Of a stretch of 64,000 bases of DNA, positions 1 through 9,538 are shown piece after piece. Under the pieces are notes generated by a model, which ran no database searches, had not been told where the DNA came from, and was given only the letters and a program-made list of their open reading frames with translations. Source of the DNA: Enterococcus sp. RIT-PI-f (GTDB taxonomy: Bacteria; Bacillota; Bacilli; Lactobacillales; Enterococcaceae). The stretch lies in NCBI RefSeq assembly GCF_001297065.1, contig NZ_LHOX01000021.1, forward strand, positions 62,001 through 126,000. Direction: 5' to 3'. Within the stretch, counting starts at the first letter, position 1; every line of letters starts with the position of its first letter. Both the position numbers and the translations under genes were made by a program.

Positions 1-1
1 A

Positions 2-1147
2 TTGTTAACGAGCCTGTTGGAAACAACAAGTTTGGCCTATCCAACCCAAACAGCTTTTAGCAGTAAATTGGCGGAATTATATGGCGCTAGTTTTGGTATG
101 AATGTGAATAAGCGAGGCAATCTCCATCAAATCAATGCAGCGATGTCATTGGTCAATGGTAAATATGTAGCTGATCCGACATTGTTTTCAGAAGCGGCAG
201 CATTTCTTGAACAAGTGCTGTTTCATCCGAATACGCAAGGAGATGCTTTTGACGAGAAAAACTTCACGATCGAAAAAAACAATTTGATCTCATACATGAA
301 GAGTGTAGCAGAAGATAAGCAAGCGTTAGCATCATTGGCGCTGCAAGAGTTATATTTCGCCAATGATGCGCACCAAAAATACCCGAGCTTTGGTCGCCCT
401 GAAGATTTGATCGACGTTACGGCGGCTGAATTATATCAAACGTATCAGGCAATGCTTACTGAAGACCAAATCGATATTTTTGTGATCGGTGATGTAGAAG
501 ATGCAGTGATTCAGACAATCTTTGCACAATTGCCATTTACGGATCGAGCAGATAAAGAAACGGATGTTTTTTATCAACAGCCAGTTGAAAATGTCATTCG
601 CGAAAAAATCATCAGAGAACCGATTACGCAAGCAAAATTAAACTTGGCCTATCAGACAGGTGTCTATTATGATCAAGAAGACCGAATCGCTTTAATGGTC
701 TTCAATGGACTTTTTGGTGGCTTTCCCCACTCTAAACTGTTTATGAATGTGCGAGAAAAGGCCAGCTTAGCCTACTACGCATCAAGCGCTATTGATACAT
801 TTCGCGGTTATCTATCCGTCCAAACAGGCATTGATGGCAAAAACCGCGATCAAGCATTTCAGTTGATTGAAGCACAGTTGCAAAGCTTGCAGCAAGGAGA
901 AGTAACGGCGGAAGAATTAGCGCAAACAAAAGCTATGTTAAAAAATCAATATCTGCTTTCATTGGATAATCCGCAGGCATTGATCGAAACAGCTTACTTG
1001 AATCAATGGGTGCCAGGTTCTGAGATGACCGAAGACACATTTATGCAGCGTTTGGAACATGTCAGTATCGCGGATGTCAAGCGATTGGCACAACAAGTGC
1101 ACCTGCAAGCGATGTTCTTTTTAGATAAGGAGGCAACGCATGAATAA
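2..1147 (+). CDS. ymfF: M16 peptidase-like protein YmfF (5' end outside window)
   Basis: The reading frame is already open at the window edge, so the true start lies upstream; 381 residues are visible of roughly 425 expected. It is an M16 (pitrilysin-fold) protein of the Bacillus YmfF type, called EF-P 5-aminopentanol modification-associated protein in some databases. Where active M16 enzymes carry the zinc motif HxxEH, this protein reads SLLET, so it is probably the non-catalytic half of a heterodimer. The partner ymfH follows with an 8-base overlap, which implies translational coupling. YmfF/YmfH are known in Bacillus as a conserved pair upstream of rodZ-pgsA-cinA-recA. The family assignment is firm; the physiological substrate is not known from sequence. 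Confidence 0.88.
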   Translation: MLTSLLETTSLAYPTQTAFSSKLAELYGASFGMNVNKRGNLHQINAAMSLVNGKYVADPTLFSEAAAFLEQVLFHPNTQGDAFDEKNFTIEKNNLISYMKSVAEDKQALASLALQELYFANDAHQKYPSFGRPEDLIDVTAAELYQTYQAMLTEDQIDIFVIGDVEDAVIQTIFAQLPFTDRADKETDVFYQQPVENVIREKIIREPITQAKLNLAYQTGVYYDQEDRIALMVFNGLFGGFPHSKLFMNVREKASLAYYASSAIDTFRGYLSVQTGIDGKNRDQAFQLIEAQLQSLQQGEVTAEELAQTKAMLKNQYLLSLDNPQALIETAYLNQWVPGSEMTEDTFMQRLEHVSIADVKRLAQQVHLQAMFFLDKEATHE

Positions 1148-2438
1148 AAAAGTTTATCAGCAAATCAATGAAACACTGTATGAAGAAGTCTTAGATAATG
1201 GGTTAACGGTATACTTATTGCCCAAAGCTGATTTTCATAAAACCTATGGTCTATTTAGCACAAATTACGGGTCGATCGACAATCATTTCGGGTATCATCC
1301 AGATGACTTGAAACAAGTACCTGACGGCATCGCTCACTTCCTTGAACACAAATTATTTGAAAAAGAAGATGGCGATGTCTTTCAGAAATTTGGTCAGCAA
1401 GGAGCTTCTGCAAATGCCTTTACTAGTTTTACCAAAACCAGTTACTTATTTTCAGCAACAGATCAAATCCAGAAGAATTTGATGACCTTGCTTGATTTTG
1501 TCCAAGCCCCTTATTTCACGGAAGAAACTGTCGAAAAAGAAAAAGGCATCATCGGCCAAGAAATCCAAATGTATGATGATGATCCAAATTGGCAGCAGTT
1601 CTTTGGGATCATTAAAAATCTATATCCCAAACATCCTCTGCATATCGACATTGCCGGTACTGTGACAAGTATCGCAGATATCACCGCCGAAGACCTCTAC
1701 CTTTGCTACAATACGTTCTATCACCCTAGCAACATGGTCTTATTTATCGTAGGTAATATTGATCCAGAAGAAACAATGACTTGGATCAAAGAGAACCAAA
1801 AAGATAAAGATTTTCCTGAAGCAAAAGCGATCATACGTCAATTTCCATCAGAAACTGCAGCAGATATCATGCCAGAGTCAAGCATGCAGATGCCAGTCAC
1901 CCGTGCAAAAGGTGTTCTAGGGATCAAAGGTGACCTAGATAAACTACCGACTTATGGCCGGGAGTTGCTGCGCTTCAAAAATGCACTGAATCTGTTATTC
2001 CAAATGCTCTTTGGCAATACATCAGCCAACTATCTGCGGTTATACGATGATAGCATCATCGATGATACCTTTGGTTTTGAAGTCAATCTAGATCGCGGCT
2101 TTTACTTTGCTGATTTTTCTGGAGATTCTGAAACACCGCAAGACATGCTGGCAGAAATTGAACAGATCTTGTTGGGTATTGGAGAAGATCCAGAGATCAA
2201 TCAAGCAAATCTTGATTTACTGAAGAAAAAAATGTTGGGTAAATATTTCCAATCGTTGAATTCGCTAGAATTTATTGCCAATCAATTTACCCAAAGTCTG
2301 TTTGGCGACACGACACTGTTTGACTTGCCGGAAGTGATCCAATCCATCACCTTAGCAGATGTTAAAGCTGCCGGGCTGTCTTTTGTCGATCCAAAGGCCT
2401 TTAGTCGTTTTTATATGTATCCGACAGAAACAAAATGA
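1140..2438 (+). CDS. ymfH: M16 zinc peptidase YmfH
   Basis: This 432-residue M16-family peptidase is the likely catalytic partner of the upstream YmfF-like protein. The zinc-binding motif HFLEH lies near residue 67, and the usual downstream Glu cluster follows in the EKGIIGQEI stretch near residue 136. The ATG overlaps the end of ymfF and is preceded by AAGGAGG inside that gene, so the start is well supported. The length is normal for the family. No signal peptide or membrane segment is visible, so it should act in the cytoplasm. A long imperfect hairpin with a T-run follows the gene and probably ends the transcript. Confidence 0.9.
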   Translation: MNKKVYQQINETLYEEVLDNGLTVYLLPKADFHKTYGLFSTNYGSIDNHFGYHPDDLKQVPDGIAHFLEHKLFEKEDGDVFQKFGQQGASANAFTSFTKTSYLFSATDQIQKNLMTLLDFVQAPYFTEETVEKEKGIIGQEIQMYDDDPNWQQFFGIIKNLYPKHPLHIDIAGTVTSIADITAEDLYLCYNTFYHPSNMVLFIVGNIDPEETMTWIKENQKDKDFPEAKAIIRQFPSETAADIMPESSMQMPVTRAKGVLGIKGDLDKLPTYGRELLRFKNALNLLFQMLFGNTSANYLRLYDDSIIDDTFGFEVNLDRGFYFADFSGDSETPQDMLAEIEQILLGIGEDPEINQANLDLLKKKMLGKYFQSLNSLEFIANQFTQSLFGDTTLFDLPEVIQSITLADVKAAGLSFVDPKAFSRFYMYPTETK

Positions 2439-2475
2439 GCGTTTATTTAGTTGTTGAGTGAAACCCGTTATTTTT

Positions 2476-2557
2476 GAATATCTTTGACCCAAACACTGGA
2501 TGAAGGCGTAAAGCAGCATCTATGCCCAGTCAAATGTTGGTCAAGATATTCTTTTTA
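2476..2557 (+). terminator. Imperfect long-stem terminator after ymfH
   Basis: GAATATCTT...CCAAACACTGG (2476-2499) pairs imperfectly with CCCAGTCAAATGTTGG...AAGATATTC (2524-2551), and TTTTTATTA follows directly. The stem has bulges but is more than 20 pairs long. The rest of the 369-base gap between ymfH and rodZ (2439-2807) holds no ORF with a ribosome site that I can find; Bacillus carries ymfI/J/K at this position. Confidence 0.55.
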
Positions 2558-2807
2558 TTATGAATAGTTACCATTTTTTATAAAAAGTATTAAATTTTGT
2601 TTGCGAGTTGAAGGCAGCGTGGTCCATGGGTTTTCTTTTATGGTATTCTTTAAGCATTGGAGTAAAAACTTTTTTCTAGTTTTCCAAAAAAAATCCAGAA
2701 AAAAATGTTATATTTAGTAGGCAAGACGGAATCGAAAATAAAGATTCTATTCAATATATACAAGGATTTTTTGATAAAGATGATTAAAGACTGGAGTAGA
2801 TGAGCGA

Positions 2808-3710
2808 GTGGCCCACGAAACAACGATTGGAACGAAATTACGGCAAGCCCGTTTAGATAAAAACATTTCATTGATTGAGTTGCAGCAGATGACCAAAATC
2901 CAAAAAAGATATTTGGAAGCAATCGAAGCTGATCAATTTGCACAATTGCCAGGCACCTTTTATGTGCGGGCATTTATTCGCCAATATGCCGCTGCTGTTG
3001 GTGAAGATGGGGATAAGCTAGTCGCTGTGTTTGATGGTAAAGATACGTTGGCTGCACCATTGCCAAAACGACCGCAGCCGGAAACTGTGAGCGGTTCGCG
3101 AAAAGCCCAACATGTAGCAGAGAAGAACAGTTCTTTTGTTATCCGTTATTTGCCCATGATATTATTAGGACTGGTTGCGTTGACGATCATGAGTATTGTC
3201 GGATACATGGCTTGGCAAGACCGTAATGCTTCGCCCATGATTCAAGGCAGTTCTTCTTTAGTGGTCGAAAACTCTGCATCTGATTCTTCCACTACAACTG
3301 AAAGTACCAGTAGTACGATAAACAGTTCTAGTTCGGTGGAATCAACAACTGAGAGTTCTACTGAAAAAGAGATGACCATGACAGCTAGCGACTCTTCCCA
3401 ATCAGCGATCACGATTGATGTCCAAGACGCAGAATCACCGCTGACCTTGACCTTTACTGGCCAAAACGGCCGTTGCTGGATCGGTGTACAAGTAGATGGT
3501 GCGTATGTCTATCAATACACGCTGACCGCAGGAGAAACGCAAACGACCACTTTGCCTGAAGGTGCTGATAATGCGGTCCTAACTTTAGGGGCTAGTCAAT
3601 ATGTGACGATTGAAGCAAATGGTCAAACCGTTGATTTTACAGATCAACAATATGAATCATTGCAAAAAACAGTCAACATGACGATCAGTTATACAGACAC
3701 TGCAGAATAA
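2808..3710 (+). CDS. rodZ: RodZ-like helix-turn-helix membrane protein (YmfM type)
   Basis: The protein has 300 residues with the domain order of RodZ. A Cro/C1-type HTH spans about residues 5-70, including the RYLEAIEADQFAQLPG stretch typical of the family. One membrane span lies near 114-137, followed by a Ser/Thr-rich linker at about 140-195 and a C-terminal beta-rich DUF4115-like domain at 200-295. RodZ links the cell-shape and elongation machinery to the membrane. The start is GTG, with GGAG 11 bases upstream; a nearby ATG at 2800 is out of frame. pgsA follows closely. The Ser/Thr linker is low-complexity and probably extracellular. Confidence 0.88.
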   Translation: MAHETTIGTKLRQARLDKNISLIELQQMTKIQKRYLEAIEADQFAQLPGTFYVRAFIRQYAAAVGEDGDKLVAVFDGKDTLAAPLPKRPQPETVSGSRKAQHVAEKNSSFVIRYLPMILLGLVALTIMSIVGYMAWQDRNASPMIQGSSSLVVENSASDSSTTTESTSSTINSSSSVESTTESSTEKEMTMTASDSSQSAITIDVQDAESPLTLTFTGQNGRCWIGVQVDGAYVYQYTLTAGETQTTTLPEGADNAVLTLGASQYVTIEANGQTVDFTDQQYESLQKTVNMTISYTDTAE

Positions 3711-3798
3711 AAAGCATTATATCGCCGACAAATAAGCAGAATTAGTGGCACCTTTGACTGATTTTACGTACAATAGTCGGCAGAGAGGAGTTTATTTC

Positions 3799-4380
3799 GT
3801 GAACTTACCCAATCAACTAACAGTTTTACGTATTTTTATGATCCCGATTTTTATCTTGGTCTTGGTATTGCCTATTGATTTAGGCACATTGACGGTTGGA
3901 GAGGTCGTCTTGCCTATTACTCATTTGGTAGCAGCCATTTTGTTTGCTGCAGCGAGTATCACAGATTGGTTAGATGGCAAAATCGCCCGTTCTAGAAATT
4001 TGGTAACGAATTTTGGTAAATTCGCTGATCCTTTGGCGGATAAGATGTTGGTCATGACTGCTTTCATCATGCTTGTTGAGCTAGGCAAAGCACCAGGATG
4101 GGTGGTATCGATCATTATCTGTCGAGAACTAGCTGTGACTGGTTTGCGCCTATTGCTGGTAGAACAAAGCGGTGAAGTTATGGCTGCTGCCTGGCCAGGA
4201 AAAATCAAAACAGCCACACAAATGGTGGCGATCATTTTCTTATTCATCAATAACTTGCCATTCGCACTGATTGGTATCCCTGTTGACCAAATCATGTTGT
4301 ATCTATGCTTGATTTTCACTATTTATTCCGGGGTCGACTATTTTATCAAAAATACAAGTGTCTTTAAAGGCTCAATGTAA
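3799..4380 (+). CDS. pgsA: CDP-diacylglycerol-glycerol-3-phosphate 3-phosphatidyltransferase
   Basis: PgsA makes phosphatidylglycerol phosphate, the first committed step to phosphatidylglycerol, at the membrane. The CDP-alcohol phosphatidyltransferase signature DG-x2-AR-x8-G-x3-D-x3-D is complete (DGKIAR...GKFADPLAD). Several hydrophobic spans surround it. I place the start at the GTG at 3799, because GAGAGGAG lies 8 bases upstream and the protein then begins VNLPNQLTVLRI, the family N-terminus. An in-frame GTG at 3745 would add 18 unlikely residues. The product is 193 residues, normal for PgsA. Confidence 0.93.
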   Translation: MNLPNQLTVLRIFMIPIFILVLVLPIDLGTLTVGEVVLPITHLVAAILFAAASITDWLDGKIARSRNLVTNFGKFADPLADKMLVMTAFIMLVELGKAPGWVVSIIICRELAVTGLRLLLVEQSGEVMAAAWPGKIKTATQMVAIIFLFINNLPFALIGIPVDQIMLYLCLIFTIYSGVDYFIKNTSVFKGSM

Positions 4381-4386
4381 GATCGT

Positions 4387-4415
4387 AAAGTTCAGAAGTT
4401 TTCTGAACTTTTTTT
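4387..4415 (+). terminator. Rho-independent terminator after pgsA
   Basis: AAAGTTCAGAA (4387-4397) and TTCTGAACTTT (4401-4411) form a perfect 11-bp stem with a 3-base loop, followed by a T-run to 4415. Confidence 0.85.
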
Positions 4416-4463
4416 GTCAATAAAAACAATCAAGTGCGTACTTGTTTATGAAGGAGCAATAAC

Positions 4464-5702
4464 ATGAAAGCAGAAATCATCGCAGTCGGAACAGAATTAC
4501 TTTTAGGACAGGTGGTGAATACCAATGCGACTTTTTTATCCGAGGAATTGGCCGCACTAGGCATCGATGTCTACTACCATAGTGTGGTTGGAGATAATCC
4601 AGACCGTTTGGCAGAAGTATTGGTTACAGCTGAGAAGCGCAGTGAGTTGATTGTGCTATGTGGCGGATTAGGTCCGACAGAAGATGACTTGACCAAACAA
4701 GTCGCTGCCCAGCATTTAGGACAAGAATTGGTAAGAGATCCAGCAGGCTATGCGCAGTTAGACACATTTTTTAAAACGAGAAAAGGTGTCATGACCGAGA
4801 ACAATTTGCGACAAACACTCGTCTTCAAAGAGGGAATTGCCTTACCTAATAATAATGGCTTGGCCGTAGGTATATTTTATCAAAATGAAACCCATGCCTA
4901 CCTATTATTGCCAGGGCCGCCGAGTGAGTTGAAGAAGATGGTGTTGGAACAAGCCGTACCATTGTTAAAACAAGCTTTCCCTCAAAAAGAACAGCTGATT
5001 TCCCGTGTCTTGCGCTATTATGGGATCGGAGAGTCGGCGCTAGCTGCAGAATTGGCCGATTTGATCGAAGAACAAAGCAATCCAACGATCGCACCGTATG
5101 CAAAACCTAATGAAGTCACCTTGCGCTTGACAGTGAAGACCACGGTTCCTGAAGAAGGGATCAAGCAACTGGATGAATTGGAAGCGGTGATCCAGTCACG
5201 TGTGGGGACTTTCTTTTATGGATATGGTGAACAAAATTCATTAGTGGAGGTCGTCGTTGATTTATTAAAGACCAAGGGAAAAACAATCACTGCAGCAGAA
5301 AGCTTGACTGCGGGATTGTTCCAAGCGATATTAGGCACTGTTCCTGGCGTTTCTGAAGTCTTTCCTGGGGGCTTTGTGACTTATTCAGCCGTGATGAAAA
5401 GCAAGCTCTTAGACATCGATCCTGAGCTGCTGGCGCAGTATGGTACAGTCAGTGCAGAATGTGCAGAAGCAATGGCTGTGCAAGCACGCCTTGCAGCAGG
5501 AACGGATTATGCTGTTTCATTTACAGGTGTAGCAGGACCAGATCCTTTAGAAAATCAACCTAAAGGCACAGTCTGGATCGCACTGGCTTCAGCCTCTGAG
5601 GTGAAAAGCGCATGTTATACGTTTAGCCGTGACCGCGCCTATATTCGGCATAGTGCAGTCATGGCGGGCTTAGATCGAATACGTAAGGAATTATTAAGAT
5701 AA
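4464..5702 (+). CDS. cinA: CinA, competence/damage-inducible protein with NMN amidohydrolase domain
   Basis: This is a 412-residue two-domain CinA. The N-terminal molybdopterin-binding-like (COG1058) domain spans about residues 1-170 and includes [10 protein letters not shown] and GGLGPTEDD. The C-terminal CinA/PncC domain spans about 250-410 with AAESLTAG and TGVAGPDP. PncC-type domains deamidate nicotinamide mononucleotide in pyridine-nucleotide recycling; the N-terminal domain has ADP-ribose pyrophosphatase activity in studied homologues. The ATG has AAGGAG 7 bases upstream. It lies directly before recA, the usual arrangement in Firmicutes. The palindrome CAAGTGCGTACTTG at 4431-4444 sits between the pgsA terminator and the ribosome site and could be an operator. 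Confidence 0.93.
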   Translation: MKAEIIAVGTELLLGQVVNTNATFLSEELAALGIDVYYHSVVGDNPDRLAEVLVTAEKRSELIVLCGGLGPTEDDLTKQVAAQHLGQELVRDPAGYAQLDTFFKTRKGVMTENNLRQTLVFKEGIALPNNNGLAVGIFYQNETHAYLLLPGPPSELKKMVLEQAVPLLKQAFPQKEQLISRVLRYYGIGESALAAELADLIEEQSNPTIAPYAKPNEVTLRLTVKTTVPEEGIKQLDELEAVIQSRVGTFFYGYGEQNSLVEVVVDLLKTKGKTITAAESLTAGLFQAILGTVPGVSEVFPGGFVTYSAVMKSKLLDIDPELLAQYGTVSAECAEAMAVQARLAAGTDYAVSFTGVAGPDPLENQPKGTVWIALASASEVKSACYTFSRDRAYIRHSAVMAGLDRIRKELLR

Positions 5703-5704
5703 TG

Positions 5705-5754
5705 CGAATGTTTGTTCGTTTTTTCTTGCAATTTTATGATAGACAGGCTATTAT
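5705..5754 (+). promoter_or_regulatory. recA promoter with candidate LexA/DinR box
   Basis: CGAATGTTTGTTCG at 5705-5718 fits the Gram-positive LexA box CGAACRNRYGTTYG at 12 of 14 positions. It lies just upstream of -35 TTGCAA (5726-5731), a 17-base spacer and -10 TATTAT (5749-5754). The same inverted repeat is followed by TTTTTT, so a weak cinA terminator is an alternative reading. SOS control of recA is expected from the family. Confidence 0.65.
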
Positions 5755-5804
5755 TATCTTATGAATGACACACGAAAGTGATGAATATAAGGGGGATTAT
5801 CCGT

Positions 5805-6848
5805 TTGGCAGATGATCGTAAAGCAGCCTTAGATGCTGCACTAAAGAAAATTGAGAAGAACTATGGTAAAGGTGCAGTGATGAAACTTGGAGAGAAAATA
5901 GATCAGCAAATCTCTACCATCCCAAGTGGTTCATTGGCACTGGATGTTGCATTAGGTGTAGGCGGCTTCCCAAGAGGTCGGATCATTGAAGTTTATGGGC
6001 CAGAAAGTTCTGGTAAGACAACAGTTGCTTTACATGCCATTGCGGAAGTCCAAAAAAATGGTGGAACAGCAGCCTTTATCGATGCAGAGCATGCCTTGGA
6101 TCCGCAATATGCGCAAAAATTAGGCGTCAACATTGATGATCTGCTGTTGTCACAACCAGACACGGGTGAACAAGGATTAGAAATTGCAGATGCATTGGTG
6201 TCCAGTGGTGCCGTGGATATCGTCGTTATCGACTCTGTAGCTGCATTGGTACCACGGGCAGAAATCGATGGCGAAATGGGCGATGCCCATGTTGGGTTGC
6301 AAGCCCGATTGATGTCACAAGCACTGCGTAAATTATCTGGATCGATCAACAAAACAAAAACGATCGCGATTTTTATCAACCAAATCCGCGAAAAAGTCGG
6401 CATCATGTTTGGTAATCCGGAAGTAACACCTGGTGGACGGGCATTGAAATTTTATGCAACGATTCGTTTAGAAGTGCGCCGTGCAGAACAATTGAAGTCA
6501 GGTACTGATATCATCGGGAACCGGACAAAAATCAAAGTTGTTAAAAATAAAGTAGCGCCACCGTTCAAAGTAGCTGAAGTTGATATGATGTACGGTTTAG
6601 GTATTTCCCAAGAAGGCGAATTGCTGGATATGGCAGTTGAACAAGACATCGTCGATAAGAGCGGTGCGTGGTATGCTTATAAAGGTGATCGGATTGGACA
6701 AGGTCGTGAAAACGCCAAAAACTATATGCGTGAACATCCAGAAATGATGCAAGAAGTTTCTACGCGCGTTCGGGATGCATATGGTATCGGTACAGGTGAA
6801 ACGATTGAGATTGAAGAAGGCCAAGATGAATTGCCTTTAGATGAATAA
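5805..6848 (+). CDS. recA: Recombinase A
   Basis: RecA is the DNA strand-exchange ATPase for homologous repair and the co-protease that triggers LexA cleavage. The Walker A motif is GPESSGKTT, and [11 protein letters not shown] and the GRALKFYA region are canonical. I choose the TTG at 5805 because AAGGGGGA lies 8 bases upstream and the protein then begins [15 protein letters not shown], the conserved RecA N-terminus. The in-frame ATGs at 5778/5781 would add nine unconserved residues. The product is 347 residues, full length, with the acidic C-terminal tail intact. A strong terminator follows. Confidence 0.98.
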   Translation: MADDRKAALDAALKKIEKNYGKGAVMKLGEKIDQQISTIPSGSLALDVALGVGGFPRGRIIEVYGPESSGKTTVALHAIAEVQKNGGTAAFIDAEHALDPQYAQKLGVNIDDLLLSQPDTGEQGLEIADALVSSGAVDIVVIDSVAALVPRAEIDGEMGDAHVGLQARLMSQALRKLSGSINKTKTIAIFINQIREKVGIMFGNPEVTPGGRALKFYATIRLEVRRAEQLKSGTDIIGNRTKIKVVKNKVAPPFKVAEVDMMYGLGISQEGELLDMAVEQDIVDKSGAWYAYKGDRIGQGRENAKNYMREHPEMMQEVSTRVRDAYGIGTGETIEIEEGQDELPLDE

Positions 6849-6862
6849 TCATCAAAGAAATG

Positions 6863-6891
6863 AACCAAACAACGTCGTTGTTTGGTTTTTT
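6863..6891 (+). terminator. Rho-independent terminator after recA
   Basis: AACCAAACAA and TTGTTTGGTT form a 10-bp stem (6863-6887, loop CGTCG) followed by TTTTTTG. Confidence 0.88.
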
Positions 6892-6969
6892 GTTCGTCTT
6901 CGACTGAAAACAAAGGGTGAATCTCTTTGTAAAAAGCGATTTTTAAAGTAACTTACGTATCATTTAAAG

Positions 6970-7021
6970 TTGACACTCTTGTGTTCAAACATTAGAATAA
7001 ACTTATGTGGTTTTCCACATA
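6970..7021 (+). promoter_or_regulatory. rny promoter and 5' stem-loop
   Basis: -35 TTGACA (6970-6975), a 17-base spacer and -10 TAGAAT (6993-6998) form a near-consensus sigma-A promoter. Directly at the expected transcript 5' end lies the perfect hairpin TATGTGG-tttt-CCACATA (7004-7021), which would cap the mRNA with a stem-loop. Confidence 0.75.
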
Positions 7022-7103
7022 GCAGTAGACGATTGATAATTTTGTTATCATTTACTTATCAAAACTACAAAATATTTAAAAAGATAGTATGGAGGTGGAT
7101 TCA

Positions 7104-8663
7104 TTGGAACTACTTTACATTCTCCTCGCTATCATCGGTTTAATTGTCGGTCTTGGATTAGGAGTTTTTGTGACGAAATCTCGTCATGAGAAAGAAATCA
7201 ACGGCGCACAGAATTCAGCAACTGGGATTATCGAAAGCGCTAAGAAAGAAGCAGAAACTCTCAAAAAAGAAGCATTGTTAGAAGCTAAGGAAGAAAATCA
7301 GAAGTATCGGTCAGAAATTGAAAGTGAGTTGAAAGAAAGCAAACTTGATTTAAAATCACAGGAAAATCGGATACTCCAAAGAGAACAAGTTCTTGATCGT
7401 AAGGACGATTCTTTGGAAAAACGAGAACGCTCACTTGAAGATAAAGAAGGCAGACTTAGTGAGAAACAACAATTAATTGACGAGCGAGAAAAAGAAGTAG
7501 AAAACTTAATCGATGGACAACAGCAAGAGCTTGAACGAATTGCTGCTTTGTCTAGAGATGATGCAAAAGAACTGATCATGAAGTCAACAGAAGAGGAATT
7601 AAATCATGAATTGACGATCATGGTCAAAGAAGCAGAGCAACGTGCAAAAGAAGAAGCAGATCGAAAAGCGAAGAATCTCTTGTCATTAGCGATTCAACGT
7701 TGTGCAGCTGATCAAGTATCTGAAACAACAGTTTCTGTTGTTTCGTTACCTAACGATGAAATGAAAGGTCGGATCATTGGACGAGAAGGGCGCAATATTC
7801 GGACATTGGAAACATTGACTGGTATCGACTTGATCATTGATGATACACCAGAAGCAGTCGTTTTATCTGGTTTTGATCCAATTCGTCGGGAGATTGCACG
7901 AATGACTCTTGAGAAATTGATTCAAGATGGTCGAATCCATCCAGCTCGTATCGAAGAAATGGTCGAAAAATCACGAAAAGAAATGGATGAACATATTCGT
8001 GAATATGGGGAGCAAGCAGCATTTGAAGTTGGTGCCCACACATTACATCCTGACTTGATCAAAATTTTAGGTCGTTTACGTTTCCGTACAAGTTATGGAC
8101 AAAATGTCTTAAATCACTCGATCGAAGTTGCAAAATTAAGTGGTGTACTAGCTGCTGAATTAGGTGAAGATATTCAATTGGCCAAACGTGCAGGTTTACT
8201 ACACGATATTGGTAAAGCGTTGGATCATGAAATCGAAGGTTCTCACGTTGAAATTGGCGCTGAATTAGCGGCCAAATACAAAGAGAATGCGACAGTGATC
8301 AATGCGATTGCTTCTCACCATGGTGATGTTGAAGCCACATCAGTCATTTCAGTCTTGGTTGCTGCTGCTGATGCATTGTCTGCAGCTCGTCCAGGTGCCC
8401 GCAGCGAATCACTTGAAAACTATATTCGCCGCCTACAAAACTTGGAGAATATCGCCAATAGTTTCAAAGGTGTTGATTCCAGCTTTGCGGTTCAAGCAGG
8501 ACGTGAAGTCCGCGTGATGGTCAAACCAGAGGAAATCTCGGATCTGGATGCTGTCCGCTTGGTACGGGATATTCGTAAGAAAATTGAAGATGATCTGGAT
8601 TACCCAGGTCATATCAAAGTAACTGTTATCCGGGAAACCCGTGCAACAGACTATGCTAAATAG
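7104..8663 (+). CDS. rny: Ribonuclease Y
   Basis: RNase Y is the membrane-anchored endoribonuclease that starts much mRNA decay in Firmicutes. The order of parts is canonical: an N-terminal membrane span (about residues 1-22), a long charged coiled coil (about 25-200), a KH domain (about 205-270, containing [12 protein letters not shown]) and an HD domain (about 330-430, with [12 protein letters not shown]). I choose the TTG at 7104, because GGAGGTGG (7091-7098) sits 5 bases before it; the in-frame ATG at 7089 overlaps that ribosome site. The product is then 519 residues, normal for the family. It is transcribed on its own from the upstream promoter and ends at a strong hairpin. Confidence 0.96.
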   Translation: MELLYILLAIIGLIVGLGLGVFVTKSRHEKEINGAQNSATGIIESAKKEAETLKKEALLEAKEENQKYRSEIESELKESKLDLKSQENRILQREQVLDRKDDSLEKRERSLEDKEGRLSEKQQLIDEREKEVENLIDGQQQELERIAALSRDDAKELIMKSTEEELNHELTIMVKEAEQRAKEEADRKAKNLLSLAIQRCAADQVSETTVSVVSLPNDEMKGRIIGREGRNIRTLETLTGIDLIIDDTPEAVVLSGFDPIRREIARMTLEKLIQDGRIHPARIEEMVEKSRKEMDEHIREYGEQAAFEVGAHTLHPDLIKILGRLRFRTSYGQNVLNHSIEVAKLSGVLAAELGEDIQLAKRAGLLHDIGKALDHEIEGSHVEIGAELAAKYKENATVINAIASHHGDVEATSVISVLVAAADALSAARPGARSESLENYIRRLQNLENIANSFKGVDSSFAVQAGREVRVMVKPEEISDLDAVRLVRDIRKKIEDDLDYPGHIKVTVIRETRATDYAK

Positions 8664-8665
8664 CC

Positions 8666-8703
8666 AAAAGCGCTAGGACATGATTGCCTAGCGCTTTTTT
8701 TTT
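8666..8703 (+). terminator. Rho-independent terminator after rny
   Basis: AAAAGCGCTAGG (8666-8677) pairs perfectly with CCTAGCGCTTTT (8687-8698), followed by a T-run. Confidence 0.9.
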
Positions 8704-8707
8704 GAAA

Positions 8708-8750
8708 AAAAAGACGGAAGATCACTTTTGAAAGGATCTTCCGTCTTTTT
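8708..8750 (-). terminator. Bidirectional terminator after treR
   Basis: AAAAAGACGGAAGATC (8708-8723) and GATCTTCCGTCTTTTT (8735-8750) form a perfect 16-bp stem. A-rich and T-rich flanks let it serve the minus-strand tre operon and back up the rny terminator. Confidence 0.85.
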
Positions 8751-8767
8751 AATTGTAATGGATTTCT

Positions 8768-9484
8768 TCAAATTTTTCTTCGTCTAGCAAAATCTACAAA
8801 ACGGAATTTGTCTAAACGGTGAATGGATTCTGTATACTCAAAGCAACGAGTATCTTCTAAATAGACTAAGCTGCGGACTGTCACAACGTGCTGATCATCT
8901 GGATGGAGATCCATTAAATCACGCAATTCTTTATTGACCGGATCAACAGTGATTTCTTTTTGGGCATAAGCAATCTCCAATCCTAGATCATTTTCAAAAT
9001 AATCATAGATCGATACTTGTGCGCGTTTTTCCGGTAATACTTGAATAATCGAGGCGTCTAAATAGTCTTTGTCTAAAATGACGACTTCACCATCGATCTT
9101 TCTTTGGCGAACTAATTTCCAGGCTTCAGCAGCTACCGGCCAGTCCGTAATTTCGTGTAGTTTTGGGGAAACAGCTATTTTTCGAATTTCGACCACTTTG
9201 GTTTCACTAGGAATGCGTTGCGTTTCTTGCAACTCTCTGAAGCTGGTTAGGCCAGAGATCGGGAAATCAAAGCGATTGAGATCCAATACAATCGAGCCTT
9301 TACCCTGTTTTTTTTGAATATAACCGGCATTACGCAATAGATTTAGCGCTTTACGGACTGTTTCTCGTGAGACACCATACGTTTGAATCAGTTGATTCTC
9401 ACTTGGCAGCAAAGTGTGTGGGGGGTATTCTTTGGCCACGATTTTTTGTTCTAAATCTAAGAATATTTCTTTAAACTTATTCAT
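8768..9484 (-). CDS. treR: Trehalose operon repressor, GntR family
   Basis: This is a 238-residue GntR/HutC-type regulator. The winged HTH covers about residues 1-70, with LLPSENQLIQTYGVSRETVR as recognition region, and a UTRA effector-binding domain covers about 95-235. Known TreR proteins bind trehalose-6-phosphate and release DNA. It is last in the minus-strand block phosphorylase-pgmB-treR and also has its own promoter: -35 TTGCTT (9534-9529), a 17-base spacer and -10 TATAAT (9511-9506). The ribosome site GAGGAGGC lies just before the ATG. The tre assignment rests on the adjacent trehalose PTS and GH65 enzyme. Confidence 0.88.
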   Translation of the reverse strand: MNKFKEIFLDLEQKIVAKEYPPHTLLPSENQLIQTYGVSRETVRKALNLLRNAGYIQKKQGKGSIVLDLNRFDFPISGLTSFRELQETQRIPSETKVVEIRKIAVSPKLHEITDWPVAAEAWKLVRQRKIDGEVVILDKDYLDASIIQVLPEKRAQVSIYDYFENDLGLEIAYAQKEITVDPVNKELRDLMDLHPDDQHVVTVRSLVYLEDTRCFEYTESIHRLDKFRFVDFARRRKI

Positions 9485-9505
9485 TCGACTGCCTCCTCAC
9501 AGGTT

Positions 9506-9534
9506 ATTATAGCGAGGCATTTTTGGAAAAGCAA
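9506..9534 (-). promoter_or_regulatory. Internal promoter of treR
   Basis: On the minus strand, TTGCTT-N17-TATAAT lies between pgmB and treR. A GCCTC...GAGGC inverted repeat (9491-9518) overlaps the -10 region and could allow autoregulation. Confidence 0.6.
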
Positions 9535-9538
9535 TCTG

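Noticed and set aside
3745-3798. Upstream GTG as pgsA start
   Set aside because: GAGAGGAG is correctly spaced for the GTG at 3799, and the extra 18 residues do not look like PgsA.
5778-5804. In-frame ATG ATG as recA start
   Set aside because: No ribosome site precedes it, whereas AAGGGGGA is well placed for the TTG at 5805, which gives the conserved RecA N-terminus.
5993-6406. Antisense reading frame inside recA, and similar frames opposite rny, pulA, the isomerase and GH1 genes
   Set aside because: They lie entirely within confident genes on the other strand, lack ribosome sites and show no recognisable motifs.
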